A DNA stretch of 39,787 nt from Lachnospiraceae bacterium (GCA_017508825.1 JAFWRC010000321.1:1-39787); one strand, 5' to 3'. Counted from the first letter of the stretch, positions 1 through 7,862 are shown. The notes: a model not told the origin generated them from the sequence alone. Numbers and translations: made by a program.

Positions 1-732
1 CTTTCCGATGAGCAGAAGAAACCGATCTACGAAAGAATATTGAGCAATAAGACGCCGGCATTTGTATTCTGCCGTGATCTGATGCCGGATCCGCTGTTTA
101 AGGAAACGGCGATCAAGTATGGCGTGCCCCTGCTTTCCACTTCGAAGGCGACATCTACCTTTATGGCAGAGGTTATCCGCTGGCTGAATGCAAAACTCGC
201 TCCCTGCATCACTGTGCACGGTGTGCTGGTCGATGTATATGGTGAAGGCGTGCTGATCACGGGTGAGAGCGGCATCGGTAAGAGTGAGGCAGCGCTGGAG
301 CTGATCAAGCGCGGTCACCGTCTGGTAACCGATGATGTGGTGGAGATCCGTAAGGTGTCCGAGGAAACACTGATCGGAACGGCGCCGGCTGTAACGAAGC
401 ACTTTATCGAGATCCGCGGTATCGGTATCGTAGACGTGAAGATGCTCTTCGGTGTGCAGTCCGTTAAGGAAGACCAGGAGATCAACCTGGTGATCAAGCT
501 TTCCGAGTGGTCGAAGGACAAGGAATATGACCGTATCGGTATGGAAGAGGAGTATGTGGAGTACCTGGGCAATAAGGTAGTCTGCCACAACATCCCGATC
601 CGTCCGGGCCGTAATACGGCGCTGATCTGTGAGTCGGCAGCCATTAACCACAGACAGAAGAAGATGGGCTACAATGCGGCAGAGGAGCTGTACAAGCGCG
701 TACAGGCTTCGCTGGAAAAGAAAGTTGAGTAA
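1..732 (+). CDS. hprK: HPr kinase/phosphorylase, 5' truncated by window edge
   Basis: HprK phosphorylates HPr-type proteins on a conserved serine and reverses the reaction, linking glycolytic state to carbon catabolite control in Gram-positive bacteria. The reading frame is open from base 1, so the N-terminal domain is partly missing; 243 codons are visible. The P-loop GESGIGKSE lies at about codons 88-96, an Asp pair LVTDDVVEI follows, and the family signature EIRGIGIVDVKMLFG lies at about codons 137-151. The C-terminal helix ends in ASLEKKVE. It is followed after 21 nt by a ROK kinase, and an HPr-like protein that could be its substrate lies about 6.7 kb downstream in the same run of genes. 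Identification is firm. Promoter and start codon lie outside the window. Confidence 0.96.
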   Translation, partial: LSDEQKKPIYERILSNKTPAFVFCRDLMPDPLFKETAIKYGVPLLSTSKATSTFMAEVIRWLNAKLAPCITVHGVLVDVYGEGVLITGESGIGKSEAALELIKRGHRLVTDDVVEIRKVSEETLIGTAPAVTKHFIEIRGIGIVDVKMLFGVQSVKEDQEINLVIKLSEWSKDKEYDRIGMEEEYVEYLGNKVVCHNIPIRPGRNTALICESAAINHRQKKMGYNAAEELYKRVQASLEKKVE

Positions 733-753
733 TCAAAAACAGGAGAGAAAACA

Positions 754-1692
754 ATGGGAAAAGTGATTTTTGGTGTGGACCTGGGCGGCACGACCGTCAA
801 GATGGGATATTTTGATACGGAAGGCAATGTGAAGGATAAGTGGGAGATCCCCACACGTAAGGATGAGAACGGTAAGAACATCCTGCCGGATATCGCGGCA
901 TCCATCAAAAAAAAGATGGCCGAACAGGGCATGGAAAAGAATGATGTGATCGGCGTGGGCATCGGCGTACCGGGACCGGTAGATGCCAACGGCGTGATCT
1001 ATAAGGCAGCCAATCTGGGCTGGGATGTATTTTCGGTAAAGGAAGAACTGGCGGTGCTGCTGGGCGGAATCCCCGTAGAAGCCGGAAATGATGCCAATGT
1101 GGCAGCTCTGGGCGAGATGTGGCAGGGCGGCGGCCGCGGCTATAAGAACCTGGTAGCAGTGACACTGGGTACCGGCGTGGGCGGCGGTATCATTGTGGAA
1201 GGCAAGATCCTGACCGGCGCAACGGGTGCCGGCGGCGAGATCGGCCATATCCATATCGTGGAGGATGAGCCGGAGACATGCGGCTGCGGTAATCACGGCT
1301 GCCTGGAGCAGTATGCATCCGCAACGGGTATCGCGCGTCTGGCAAAGAGACGTCTGGCAAAAGATGATAAGGCATCGGTACTGCGCAGCGGCGAGATCTC
1401 TGCCAAGACCGTATTTGATGCGGTAAAAGCCGGAGATGAACTGGCAAAGGAAGTGGCAAAAGAGTTCGGAATGTATCTCGGAAAGGGACTGGCAGCCGTG
1501 GCATGCGTAGTTAATCCGGAGATCTTCGTTATCGGCGGCGGTGTATCCAAAGCCGGGGATGTACTGTTTGAGTATATCGTGGACGAGTATAAGAAATATG
1601 TGTTCCGCGGCAGCAGGGATGCGAAGTTTGCCCTGGCTACCCTGGGCAATGACGCCGGGATCTATGGCGCCGCAAAACTGGTTTTGGGCTGA
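754..1692 (+). CDS. glcK: ROK-family sugar kinase (probable glucokinase)
   Basis: Cytoplasmic ATP-dependent hexokinase of the ROK family, probably phosphorylating glucose at the entry to glycolysis. The 312-residue length is typical. The N-terminal phosphate-binding motif DLGGTTVKMG is at about residues 8-17. A second ATP-site segment TLGTGVGGGI follows near 137. The ROK zinc site is formed by EIGHIH and CGCGNHGCLEQYAS (about 160-187), and GGGVSKAGD near 263 is the late family motif. The start at 754 has a good ribosome binding site (caggagag) 6 nt upstream. It sits between hprK and murB, as is common in Clostridia. Substrate specificity within ROK cannot be fixed from sequence; another hexose or amino-sugar is possible. 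No repressor-type helix-turn-helix is present, so it is a kinase rather than a NagC/XylR-type regulator. Confidence 0.9.
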   Translation: MGKVIFGVDLGGTTVKMGYFDTEGNVKDKWEIPTRKDENGKNILPDIAASIKKKMAEQGMEKNDVIGVGIGVPGPVDANGVIYKAANLGWDVFSVKEELAVLLGGIPVEAGNDANVAALGEMWQGGGRGYKNLVAVTLGTGVGGGIIVEGKILTGATGAGGEIGHIHIVEDEPETCGCGNHGCLEQYASATGIARLAKRRLAKDDKASVLRSGEISAKTVFDAVKAGDELAKEVAKEFGMYLGKGLAAVACVVNPEIFVIGGGVSKAGDVLFEYIVDEYKKYVFRGSRDAKFALATLGNDAGIYGAAKLVLG

Positions 1693-1710
1693 GTTTTGGA
1701 TACCCGCAGG

Positions 1711-2607
1711 ATGGAAGAACAATTAAAGATCTACAGCGATGATGTACGCAGGGATGAGCCTATGCGAAAGCACACAACCTTTCGCGTGGGCGGTCCCGCG
1801 GATTTTTTTGTGTCGGTAAAGGACCGGGAAGCGCTGGTGGGCGTGACCACGTTTTTGAAAGAAAACGGCATCCCGTATTTTCTGCTCGGCAACGGCAGCA
1901 ACCTGCTGGTGTCCGATGCTGGCTACCGCGGCGTGATCCTGCAGCTGACCGGGGATCTGGCAGAGATCGCCTTTGACGGAGAATGTGTAAGAGCCGGCGC
2001 GGGCGTGCAGCTGATGCGTCTGGCAGCACAGGCAGCGGAACGAGGATTGTCCGGTCTGGAATTTGCTTCCGGCATCCCCGGAACCGTGGGCGGCGCCATC
2101 GTGATGAATGCCGGAGCGTACGGCGGCGAAATGGTGCAGGTGGTGGAGAGCGCAGACATCTTCTTCCTCGGGGAAGGGATCGTGACGGTAGCCAATCCGG
2201 ATCTGCATTTCGGATACCGTCACAGCGTACTGAAGGAAAAGGAAGGCGTGGTGCTGTCGGTAGCCCTGCGCTTGCAATTTGGTGAAAAAGAGACTATTAT
2301 AGATAAGATTGCCGATTTGAAGGAGCAGCGCCGTGAGAAGCAGCCGCTGGAGTATGCCAGCGCCGGGTCTACCTTCAAACGGCCGGAGGGGGCATTTGCA
2401 GGAAAACTGATCTCGGACGCGGGGCTGAAGGGCTGCGCGATCGGAGATGCATGCGTTTCGGAAAAGCATGCAGGTTTTATTGTGAATAAGGGAAATGCCT
2501 CTGCCGATGAGATCTACCGGCTGATCAGGGAAGTTCGCGACAAGGTGCAGCAGACCTCCGGGTATCTGCTGGAACCGGAAGTGATCATGCTCGGGGAATT
2601 TGAGTAA
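1711..2607 (+). CDS. murB: UDP-N-acetylenolpyruvoylglucosamine reductase
   Basis: MurB is the FAD flavoenzyme that reduces UDP-GlcNAc-enolpyruvate with NADPH to UDP-MurNAc, the second committed step of peptidoglycan precursor synthesis in the cytoplasm. FAD-binding elements FRVGGPADFF (about 25), GNGSNLLVSD (about 60) and GIPGTVGGAIVMNAGAYGG (about 120) are all present. The catalytic serine lies in SAGSTFKRP (about 216) and the catalytic glutamate in PEVIMLGEFE near the C-terminus, as in short type II MurB. I chose ATG at 1711; an in-frame TTG at 1696, only 3 nt after the previous stop, is an alternative, and neither has a strong ribosome binding site, suggesting translational coupling to the kinase gene. 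Identification is firm; only the start is uncertain. Confidence 0.94.
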   Translation: MEEQLKIYSDDVRRDEPMRKHTTFRVGGPADFFVSVKDREALVGVTTFLKENGIPYFLLGNGSNLLVSDAGYRGVILQLTGDLAEIAFDGECVRAGAGVQLMRLAAQAAERGLSGLEFASGIPGTVGGAIVMNAGAYGGEMVQVVESADIFFLGEGIVTVANPDLHFGYRHSVLKEKEGVVLSVALRLQFGEKETIIDKIADLKEQRREKQPLEYASAGSTFKRPEGAFAGKLISDAGLKGCAIGDACVSEKHAGFIVNKGNASADEIYRLIREVRDKVQQTSGYLLEPEVIMLGEFE

Positions 2608-2634
2608 GAAAAATACGGATCGGAAAGAAGCAGA

Positions 2635-3759
2635 ATGAAGCAGGAAGAAGCAGTACAGAATCAGGCGCGGATGAAGAAGCCTGTACATAAACGTAAACGG
2701 GAATTATACTTTGATGTTTTATGGATCTTTTCCATTTATTTTATGATCTTTTCCTATTCGGAAGGGGCGAATTCCTATACCCTGTGTGAAGTGGCGACAG
2801 TGCCTTACTATGTGTGTCTTTTGTTCTCGGCATTTTCACGTTTTCCACTCTGGCTGTGCCTGATGATCTCGGGCGCGCTGCTTCTGGATAAGGATGAGAG
2901 CATCCTCGTGATCTGGAAAAAGCGTATCAGCCGTGTTGCGATCATTTTGCTTTTGGGATCCTTTGCTTATTATATGAATGAAGTGATCGCGGGCAGGGAA
3001 GCATTTGATCTGACGCGTTTTATCCCCGACCTTTACAGCCGGGATCAGATCCCGCAGTTCTGGTATCTGTATGCGTATCTGGGCTTTCTGATCTGTCTGC
3101 CGTTCCTGCGGCCCATGGTCAAAAACATGCGCAACAATGTATTCCTGTACCTGATCGCAGCCGTATTTGTACTGTCTTCGATCCTGCCGCTGATCGACGC
3201 CAAGATCCTGCTGGAACGCTACAGTCTCAATCCGAATATGAAACTGGAATGGCTGATGGAAGTCATCTTTATCTATCCGCTGATGGGGTATTTCTTCCAT
3301 CACAGACTGGAGCAGGATGTGTGCAAAAAGCTTGCTCCGCTGCTGATTGCCATCGATCTGGTCTGGATGGTATATTATGTTTATATGCAGGCGATGAGCG
3401 GCGTATCTGCCGGCAACTATGATATGTATCCTTCCTATCACAGTCCGATCACGATGCTGCACTGCGTGACCCTGTTCATTACGGCGAAGGCGTATTTCAG
3501 CAAACGGGAAAAGAGCAAATGCCAGCGCTGCATCGGCAGTTTCGGCGGCTGCTCTCTGGGCATCTATCTGCTGCACGGATTTTTTATCGGCAACCGTATT
3601 GAGCCGATCGAAAAGCTGCGTCTGATGCTGGGCGGAGATATCCAGAACGGGAAGGCGCTTTTTGCAGGATTCCTGTGGGCACTGATCGTATATCTGATTT
3701 GTTTTATCATTACCTGGCTGATCCGCAGGATCCCGGGAATGAAACGTCTGACTTTATAG
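2635..3759 (+). CDS. Acyltransferase-3-like integral membrane protein
   Basis: A 374-residue protein with about ten hydrophobic segments and an overall pattern like acyltransferase family 3, whose members transfer acyl groups onto surface glycans or lipids. The hallmark LCLMISGALLL occurs near residue 80, and GGCSLGIYLLHGFFIG near 302 resembles the late conserved helix of the family. The N-terminal 20 residues are basic and cytoplasmic. The first helix reads WIFSIYFMIFSYSEG, and the histidine that active family members usually carry there is not visible, so catalysis is doubtful. It lies between murB and rapZ, 27 nt after murB and 22 nt before rapZ, and is an accessory gene within a conserved regulatory operon. 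The start at 2635 is preceded by a weak ggaaag. Family call is moderately sure; substrate is unknown. Confidence 0.65.
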   Translation: MKQEEAVQNQARMKKPVHKRKRELYFDVLWIFSIYFMIFSYSEGANSYTLCEVATVPYYVCLLFSAFSRFPLWLCLMISGALLLDKDESILVIWKKRISRVAIILLLGSFAYYMNEVIAGREAFDLTRFIPDLYSRDQIPQFWYLYAYLGFLICLPFLRPMVKNMRNNVFLYLIAAVFVLSSILPLIDAKILLERYSLNPNMKLEWLMEVIFIYPLMGYFFHHRLEQDVCKKLAPLLIAIDLVWMVYYVYMQAMSGVSAGNYDMYPSYHSPITMLHCVTLFITAKAYFSKREKSKCQRCIGSFGGCSLGIYLLHGFFIGNRIEPIEKLRLMLGGDIQNGKALFAGFLWALIVYLICFIITWLIRRIPGMKRLTL

Positions 3760-3781
3760 TACCCCCGATCGGAGGCTGCGT

Positions 3782-4639
3782 ATGCGTTTTGTGATCGTCA
3801 CCGGTATGAGCGGTGCGGGAAAACAGACAACGATGAAGATGTTAGAGGATATGGGCTTTTATTGTGTCGATAATCTGCCTCTTCCTCTTTTTGATCGTTT
3901 TGTGGATCTGGTCGTGCGTCCCGGCGGAGAGATCAGTAAGGTAGCTCTGGGCCTGGATGTACGCGCGGACCAGGATTTTGACGAAGCCGAGCTGGCTTTG
4001 CAGAGAATGCGGGATAAGGGGATCTCTTTTGAAGTGATCTTTATGGATGCGGACGATGCCGTGCTGATTAAGCGTTATAAGGAAAGCCGGCGTGTACACC
4101 CGGTTTCCGGCGGAGGAAGCCTGGAAGAGGGGATCCGCAGGGAGCGGGAGATCCTGCAGAATGTAAAGAAGCGCGCGGATTATGTATTTGATACTTCCAA
4201 CCTGCTGACCAGAGTGCTGAAGGAAGAGCTGGACCGGATCTTTCAGCAGAACCAGGAATACAGCAGCCTGATCGTGCGGGTGGTATCTTTTGGGTTTAAG
4301 TACGGGATCCCGATGGATGCGGATCTGGTCTTTGATGTGCGTTTTCTGCCCAATCCCTATTATATTGAGGAACTGAAACGTCAGACGGGGAACGATGCCC
4401 CGGTGCATGACTATGTGATGAGCTTCCCGGAAGCGGGAGAGTTCCTGCAGAAACTGACGGATCTGCTGCAGTTTCTGATCCCGAACTATATCAAAGAAGG
4501 CAAGCATCAGCTGGTGATCGCCGTGGGCTGTACCGGAGGTAAGCACCGGAGCGTGACGCTGGCGAACGAGTTATATGCAAACCTGCATAAACAGGGGAAT
4601 TATGGAATCACGATCACTCACAGAGACGAAAAACTCTAA
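3782..4639 (+). CDS. rapZ: RapZ/YvcJ-family P-loop nucleotide-binding protein
   Basis: Cytoplasmic nucleotide-binding protein of the RapZ (YvcJ) family. In Enterobacteria RapZ is an RNA-binding adaptor controlling glucosamine-6-phosphate synthase; in Firmicutes its role is less clear but it sits with cell-wall and carbon-regulation genes. The 285-residue length is normal. The Walker A motif GMSGAGKQT is at residues 8-16, followed by the family segment MGFYCVDNLP, the DVRADQDF segment near 60, DTSNL near 140, and the C-terminal GCTGGKHRSV signature near 246. The start at 3782 has ggaggctgcg just upstream. The downstream glycosyltransferase gene starts inside its 3' end, an overlap of 38 nt, implying translational coupling. 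In many Firmicutes rapZ is followed directly by yvcK and whiA; here yvcK is not in the window. Confidence 0.95.
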   Translation: MRFVIVTGMSGAGKQTTMKMLEDMGFYCVDNLPLPLFDRFVDLVVRPGGEISKVALGLDVRADQDFDEAELALQRMRDKGISFEVIFMDADDAVLIKRYKESRRVHPVSGGGSLEEGIRREREILQNVKKRADYVFDTSNLLTRVLKEELDRIFQQNQEYSSLIVRVVSFGFKYGIPMDADLVFDVRFLPNPYYIEELKRQTGNDAPVHDYVMSFPEAGEFLQKLTDLLQFLIPNYIKEGKHQLVIAVGCTGGKHRSVTLANELYANLHKQGNYGITITHRDEKL

Positions 4640-6416
4640 TTGGCCGCAGTGGCTGTTCTGGCCGGTTTTATTGGTCTGCCTTTTGCCGACCATTTTTTTT
4701 ATGTGTCAGGATACCTACCGCAGCGGAGATGAGATCATCACCTACGGTATGGCAAATGAACCGGAACAGGGCTGGATGTTTTCGAAGGGCCGGATACGGG
4801 CGTATCTGGATACGGAGATCTTCGGAGACGGCGCGGGAGCGGTTCCGGGCAATCTGGCGGAAGCCGCAGCGGATGTGCTGAAGAACAAAAAGCAGGCGGC
4901 GTTCTTTCAGATGGAACGCCCGTCGGAGACCGGCAGCTATACCGGAGAACAGATGCAGGACTATCTTGCGATCACGGAAGGCGAATCCTTCCGTCTGGGC
5001 GATATCTACTTAAACGGTATGGGGGATGATGCCAATTCCTTCCTGTATTATCTGCTGCTGCATCTGATATCCTCCATAGCCCCCGTGATCTCGGCAGGCA
5101 AATGGAGCGGGTTTATACTGAATATGATCTGTCTGGTGGCCAGTCTGTTTTTGCTGGATGGTATCGCAGCTTTCTTTGTGGAAAAAAGAGGCACCCGCTG
5201 GCTGATCCTCTTTCTGTATGCATTTTCCGCGGCGGCAGTTGGGGTATATACGAACATAAGGCCCTATGCGCTGACAGTCGTGACACAGGAAGCGCTGCTT
5301 CTTTTGCACCTGCAGATGCTTAAGAAGCTGGACCGGAACGGTGTGACGGATGCGAAACGCTATATCCGCTGGATGGTCCCGGTATATGTGCTGGGCTATA
5401 TTTCCCAGTACACCACGGGCATCTGGGCGGTGTGTCTGGCGGTGTATACCATTATCCGGGCAAAGGGACATAAGGAAGATTTGCCGACCGGCAAATCCTT
5501 GAAGCGCCTCAAAGTTCCAAACCCGCGTAGCGGGTGCGATAAGGAATTCGAAGAATTCCCGAAGACCGGCGCAGGCTCCCCCGAGCAAAGCTCGGGGGCA
5601 GAAAAGGAGCTGATACGTTCCTATATGATCACCGGTATCCTTGCGGTGATCCTGGGCATTGCCGTGGACCCGATGTCCGTGCTGGGACTGCTTTCCAAGC
5701 TGAAAGGCACGCAGGGCAGCGGTCTGGCGGAGATCTTCGGTGAAATGCTGAAGGCCGGTGTGGAGGGTGTCTTCGGCACGGTGCTCTGGCTGCTTCCGGC
5801 CGCAGCGCTGGGCGGGATCGCGCTGTATCGTTACCACAGTTCGGAGAGCAGACCGCAGATCCGGCAGATGCTGTATTTCTTAGGACTGGTGGTCTTTTAT
5901 ACACTGCTTTCCACGTTTTTGATGAAAGGACACAAGATCAATATCATACTGCCGTACTTTTTTATCCTGCTGGGAATGCTGATCGCATATGCTGCAGGCG
6001 AGCCGAAGCGGTGGAAGCGGATCCTGCTGGCAGTGTGTTTTCTACTCTGGGCCGGCGGGATGTTTGCCGGTCTGTCGCAGAAGAAGAAAGAGGAACGGAA
6101 GGATTATCTGCTGCTGGAGGAACAGCTGGCACAGTTTGATACGGACCGGATCGTATTCTTACGTGACCATGGCGCCGGCTACGATAAGATCCCGCTGCTG
6201 GGACAGTACGAGCAGATCTTCCTGTGGACGGCGGACGAAGGCTGGGAGAGCTATGCGGCGGAAGCATCGCAGGCACTGGGAGATGACGGCCTGCTGCTGC
6301 TCGACGGCGACCCGGAAGCGCTGTGGCAGGAGGCGGAAGGAATGCTGGGAGTACAGGAAAGCCGGGTAGAAGTGTTGTTCGATAATGAGCAGAGCAGACT
6401 GGTTCGGATACATTGA
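4602..6416 (+). CDS. GT-C-like multi-span membrane glycosyltransferase carrying an in-frame repeat
   Basis: A protein of about 604 residues with roughly ten to twelve transmembrane segments. After the first helix, an extracytoplasmic loop contains YRSGDEIITYG, an acidic first-loop motif typical of GT-C enzymes that use polyprenyl-phosphate sugars. The C-terminal 100 residues are soluble. I place the start at ATG 4602 (MESRSLTETK), with aacagggg upstream, giving a 38-nt overlap with rapZ; an upstream ATG at 4575 is possible but has no ribosome binding site. Between two membrane segments, at about residues 293-334, lies a 42-residue hydrophilic insertion encoded by the modular hairpin repeat described at 5478-5603. 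It probably adds sugars to a surface glycan. Donor and acceptor are unknown; the family call rests on topology and the GDE motif rather than a strong domain match. Confidence 0.6.
   Translation: MESRSLTETKNSNWPQWLFWPVLLVCLLPTIFFMCQDTYRSGDEIITYGMANEPEQGWMFSKGRIRAYLDTEIFGDGAGAVPGNLAEAAADVLKNKKQAAFFQMERPSETGSYTGEQMQDYLAITEGESFRLGDIYLNGMGDDANSFLYYLLLHLISSIAPVISAGKWSGFILNMICLVASLFLLDGIAAFFVEKRGTRWLILFLYAFSAAAVGVYTNIRPYALTVVTQEALLLLHLQMLKKLDRNGVTDAKRYIRWMVPVYVLGYISQYTTGIWAVCLAVYTIIRAKGHKEDLPTGKSLKRLKVPNPRSGCDKEFEEFPKTGAGSPEQSSGAEKELIRSYMITGILAVILGIAVDPMSVLGLLSKLKGTQGSGLAEIFGEMLKAGVEGVFGTVLWLLPAAALGGIALYRYHSSESRPQIRQMLYFLGLVVFYTLLSTFLMKGHKINIILPYFFILLGMLIAYAAGEPKRWKRILLAVCFLLWAGGMFAGLSQKKKEERKDYLLLEEQLAQFDTDRIVFLRDHGAGYDKIPLLGQYEQIFLWTADEGWESYAAEASQALGDDGLLLLDGDPEALWQEAEGMLGVQESRVEVLFDNEQSRLVRIH
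5478..5603 (+). repeat. In-frame modular hairpin element, long copy 1 (126 nt)
   Basis: Four consecutive inverted repeats, each with a short loop, lie inside the glycosyltransferase gene and keep its frame: gatttgcc-gacc-ggcaaatc (5478-5497), acccgc-gta-gcgggt (5521-5535), ggaattc-gaa-gaattcc (5543-5559) and cccccgagc-aaa-gctcggggg (5578-5598). The 42 encoded residues run from [12 protein letters not shown] through VPNPRSGCDKEFEEFP to GAGSPEQSSGAE. The same element, in the same orientation and reading phase, recurs at 20669 (long form) and at 12056 and 18276 (short forms lacking the two central hairpins). Confidence 0.93.
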
Positions 6417-6425
6417 TTTAGATGG

Positions 6426-6457
6426 TTCCCGGCTTCCCCTCAAGGGGAAGCCGGGAA
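6426..6457. repeat. 14-bp perfect intergenic palindrome before whiA
   Basis: A perfect 14-bp stem, ttcccggcttcccc with ggggaagccgggaa, closes on a 4-nt loop (tcaa). It lies 10 nt after the glycosyltransferase stop and 20 nt before the whiA start. No run of T follows on either strand, so it is not a canonical intrinsic terminator. On the reverse strand its centre reads ccccttgagggg, close to the start of the mosaic at 21303. It may attenuate expression between the two genes or be a dispersed repeat copy. Confidence 0.8.
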
Positions 6458-6477
6458 TCAGGTTACAGAGGTAAAAA

Positions 6478-7371
6478 ATGTCATTTTCTTCGGAAGTAAA
6501 AGCAGAACTGGATAAGCAGATCGGGGCGTCCCGGCATTGCCAGATTGCCGAGATGGCGGCCTATGTGGCAAATATTGCCAAAATTCAGAATGGGAAATTA
6601 CTGTTTCATAGTGAAAACGATAGACTTTTGAAAAAGGTCTTTACATTGCTGCAAAAAACATATAGCATTAATTCGGATGAAGAAGGGGGAACCGGGTTGC
6701 TTACGGTCTCGGATCCGGCGCAGGTTGCGTATGTAACGGAGTCGGTACATTATTCGGAGATGGAAAGCGGTGCAGTTTCGCCTTTATTGTTAAAAAACAG
6801 TTGCTGCAGAAGGGCGTATCTGCGAGGGTGCTTTGCCTGCATCGGATCGATGAGCGATCCGGAAAAAAGCTACCATCTGGAGTTTTACTGCAGCGAAGAC
6901 AGGCAGGCACGGCAGCTGCTGGAAGTGCTGGAAGAGTTTGGCATCATGGCCAGGAGCACGGTGCGCAAAGGACACACGATCGTTTATCTCAAAGAGAGCG
7001 AAGCGATCGCGGAATTTCTGAACGTGGCCGGCGCGGTACAGGCGATGATGGAGCTGGAAAACCTCCGGATCGAAAAAGAACTGAGAGGGGATGCCAACCG
7101 CAGGGTGAACTGCGACACGGCAAATATCCAGAAGACTCTGAATGCAGCGGAGCGGCAGCTGGAAGACATCCGGTATCTGGAGCAGAATTACGGACTGCAG
7201 AGGCTGAACGAACCGTTACGGCAGATGGCAGAAGTAAGGCTGGAATATCCGGAGGCAACACTGGCAGAGTTGGGAGAGCTGCTGGATCCGCATGTGGGTA
7301 AATCCGGTGTAAACCACCGGCTGCGGAAATTGTCGGAGATCGCGGAAGAGCATCGTAACCGGAGGACGTAA
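6478..7371 (+). CDS. whiA: DNA-binding protein WhiA
   Basis: WhiA is a DNA-binding protein conserved in Gram-positive bacteria; it is a sporulation regulator in Streptomyces and affects cell division and chromosome segregation in Bacillus. The N-terminus SFSSEVKAELDKQ is the standard family opening. The N-terminal part has the LAGLIDADG-like endonuclease fold without its catalytic residues (LRGCFACIGSMSDPEKSYHLEF, about residues 117-138, reported here in two halves LRGCFACIGS and MSDPEKSYHLEF). The C-terminal helix-turn-helix domain includes RRVNCDTANIQKTLNAA and ends in GKSGVNHRLRKLSEIAEE. At 297 residues it is slightly short for the family. The start at 6478 has cagaggt 7 nt upstream. It follows rapZ with a glycosyltransferase gene interposed, and is followed by the HPr-like gene, as in many Clostridia. 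Identification is firm. Confidence 0.95.
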   Translation: MSFSSEVKAELDKQIGASRHCQIAEMAAYVANIAKIQNGKLLFHSENDRLLKKVFTLLQKTYSINSDEEGGTGLLTVSDPAQVAYVTESVHYSEMESGAVSPLLLKNSCCRRAYLRGCFACIGSMSDPEKSYHLEFYCSEDRQARQLLEVLEEFGIMARSTVRKGHTIVYLKESEAIAEFLNVAGAVQAMMELENLRIEKELRGDANRRVNCDTANIQKTLNAAERQLEDIRYLEQNYGLQRLNEPLRQMAEVRLEYPEATLAELGELLDPHVGKSGVNHRLRKLSEIAEEHRNRRT

Positions 7372-7384
7372 CATTACACAGGCA

Positions 7385-7427
7385 TTCCGGAGGGGGCCGG
7401 AACGGGTTAGCCCCGGCAGGACCGGGG
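7385..7427. repeat. Two small GC-rich hairpins between whiA and the HPr-like gene
   Basis: Two adjacent 6-bp inverted repeats: ttccgg-agggggc... closing with ccggaa (7385-7402), and ccccgg-cagga-ccgggg (7411-7427). No T-tract follows. They lie in the short gap between whiA and the downstream gene and could form a leader structure just upstream of its ribosome binding site at about 7437-7442. Confidence 0.6.
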
Positions 7428-7452
7428 ACAGAAAATGGAGGGAAAAAAAACT

Positions 7453-7701
7453 ATGGAAAGAACAGTAGCAGTGGCATTGAAGGATGGTATTGACGCGGAT
7501 ATCGTATCCGTACTGGTGCAGACCGCGTGCAAGTTTGACAGCAGCGTATACCTGAAGGAAGGCATACGCCGCGTGAATATGAAGAGCATCATGGGAATGA
7601 TGAACATGGTAGTGCCCAAGGGCAGGGAAGTGACTGTCATTGCGGAAGGAAATGATGAAAACGCAGCCGTTGAGGCAGTAGAGACTCTGCTGGCCGGCTG
7701 A
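7453..7701 (+). CDS. HPr-like protein lacking the PTS histidine (Crh-type)
   Basis: An 82-residue HPr-fold protein. True HPr carries GLHARPA with the histidine that accepts phosphate from enzyme I. Here the equivalent segment is DGIDADIVS, so histidine, arginine and proline are all replaced. The regulatory serine region is intact as NMKSIMGMMNM, matching the KSIMG motif phosphorylated by HprK. That combination resembles Bacillus Crh, which keeps the serine but has lost the histidine. I infer a purely regulatory partner of HprK, encoded at the other end of this gene run, and not a sugar-transport phosphocarrier. The start at 7453 has ggaggg 10 nt upstream; an in-frame ATG at 7435 overlaps that site and is unlikely. 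It is followed by palindromic DNA and a convergent gene. Confidence 0.88.
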   Translation: MERTVAVALKDGIDADIVSVLVQTACKFDSSVYLKEGIRRVNMKSIMGMMNMVVPKGREVTVIAEGNDENAAVEAVETLLAG

Positions 7702-7717
7702 TCAGAGAGTATTATAT

Positions 7718-7815
7718 TCACAAACGAAAAGGCTTGCCGTTTCGTTTGTGAGTTGCGCCGAGCGCGTGCCGCTTTAGCGGCTGATTTCCGTACGCGCGAG
7801 TGTGCATCCGCCGGA
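7718..7815. repeat. Intergenic palindromic mosaic
   Basis: This stretch contains nested inverted repeats and no credible gene. The first is tcacaaacgaaa with tttcgtttgtga (12-bp perfect stem, 7718-7751). The second is gccgc-tttagcggc around 7769-7782, enclosed by gcgcg and cgcgc arms. It directly precedes the large terminator-like stem at 7816-7862. The organisation, several abutting hairpins, is similar in style to the mosaic at 21303-21454 though the sequence differs. Confidence 0.7.
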
Positions 7816-7862
7816 GGCTTTAACTCAATAACGAAAATGATTTGCGTTATTGAGTTAAAGCC
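7816..7862. terminator. 18-bp stem between convergent genes (probable bidirectional terminator)
   Basis: A perfect 18-bp inverted repeat, ggctttaactcaataacg (7816-7833) with its complement at 7845-7862, encloses an 11-nt loop. It sits between the HPr-like gene and the convergent TraX-family gene, and its right arm contains the last codons of the latter. A strong T-tract is absent, so termination is inferred from stem strength and position. Confidence 0.6.
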
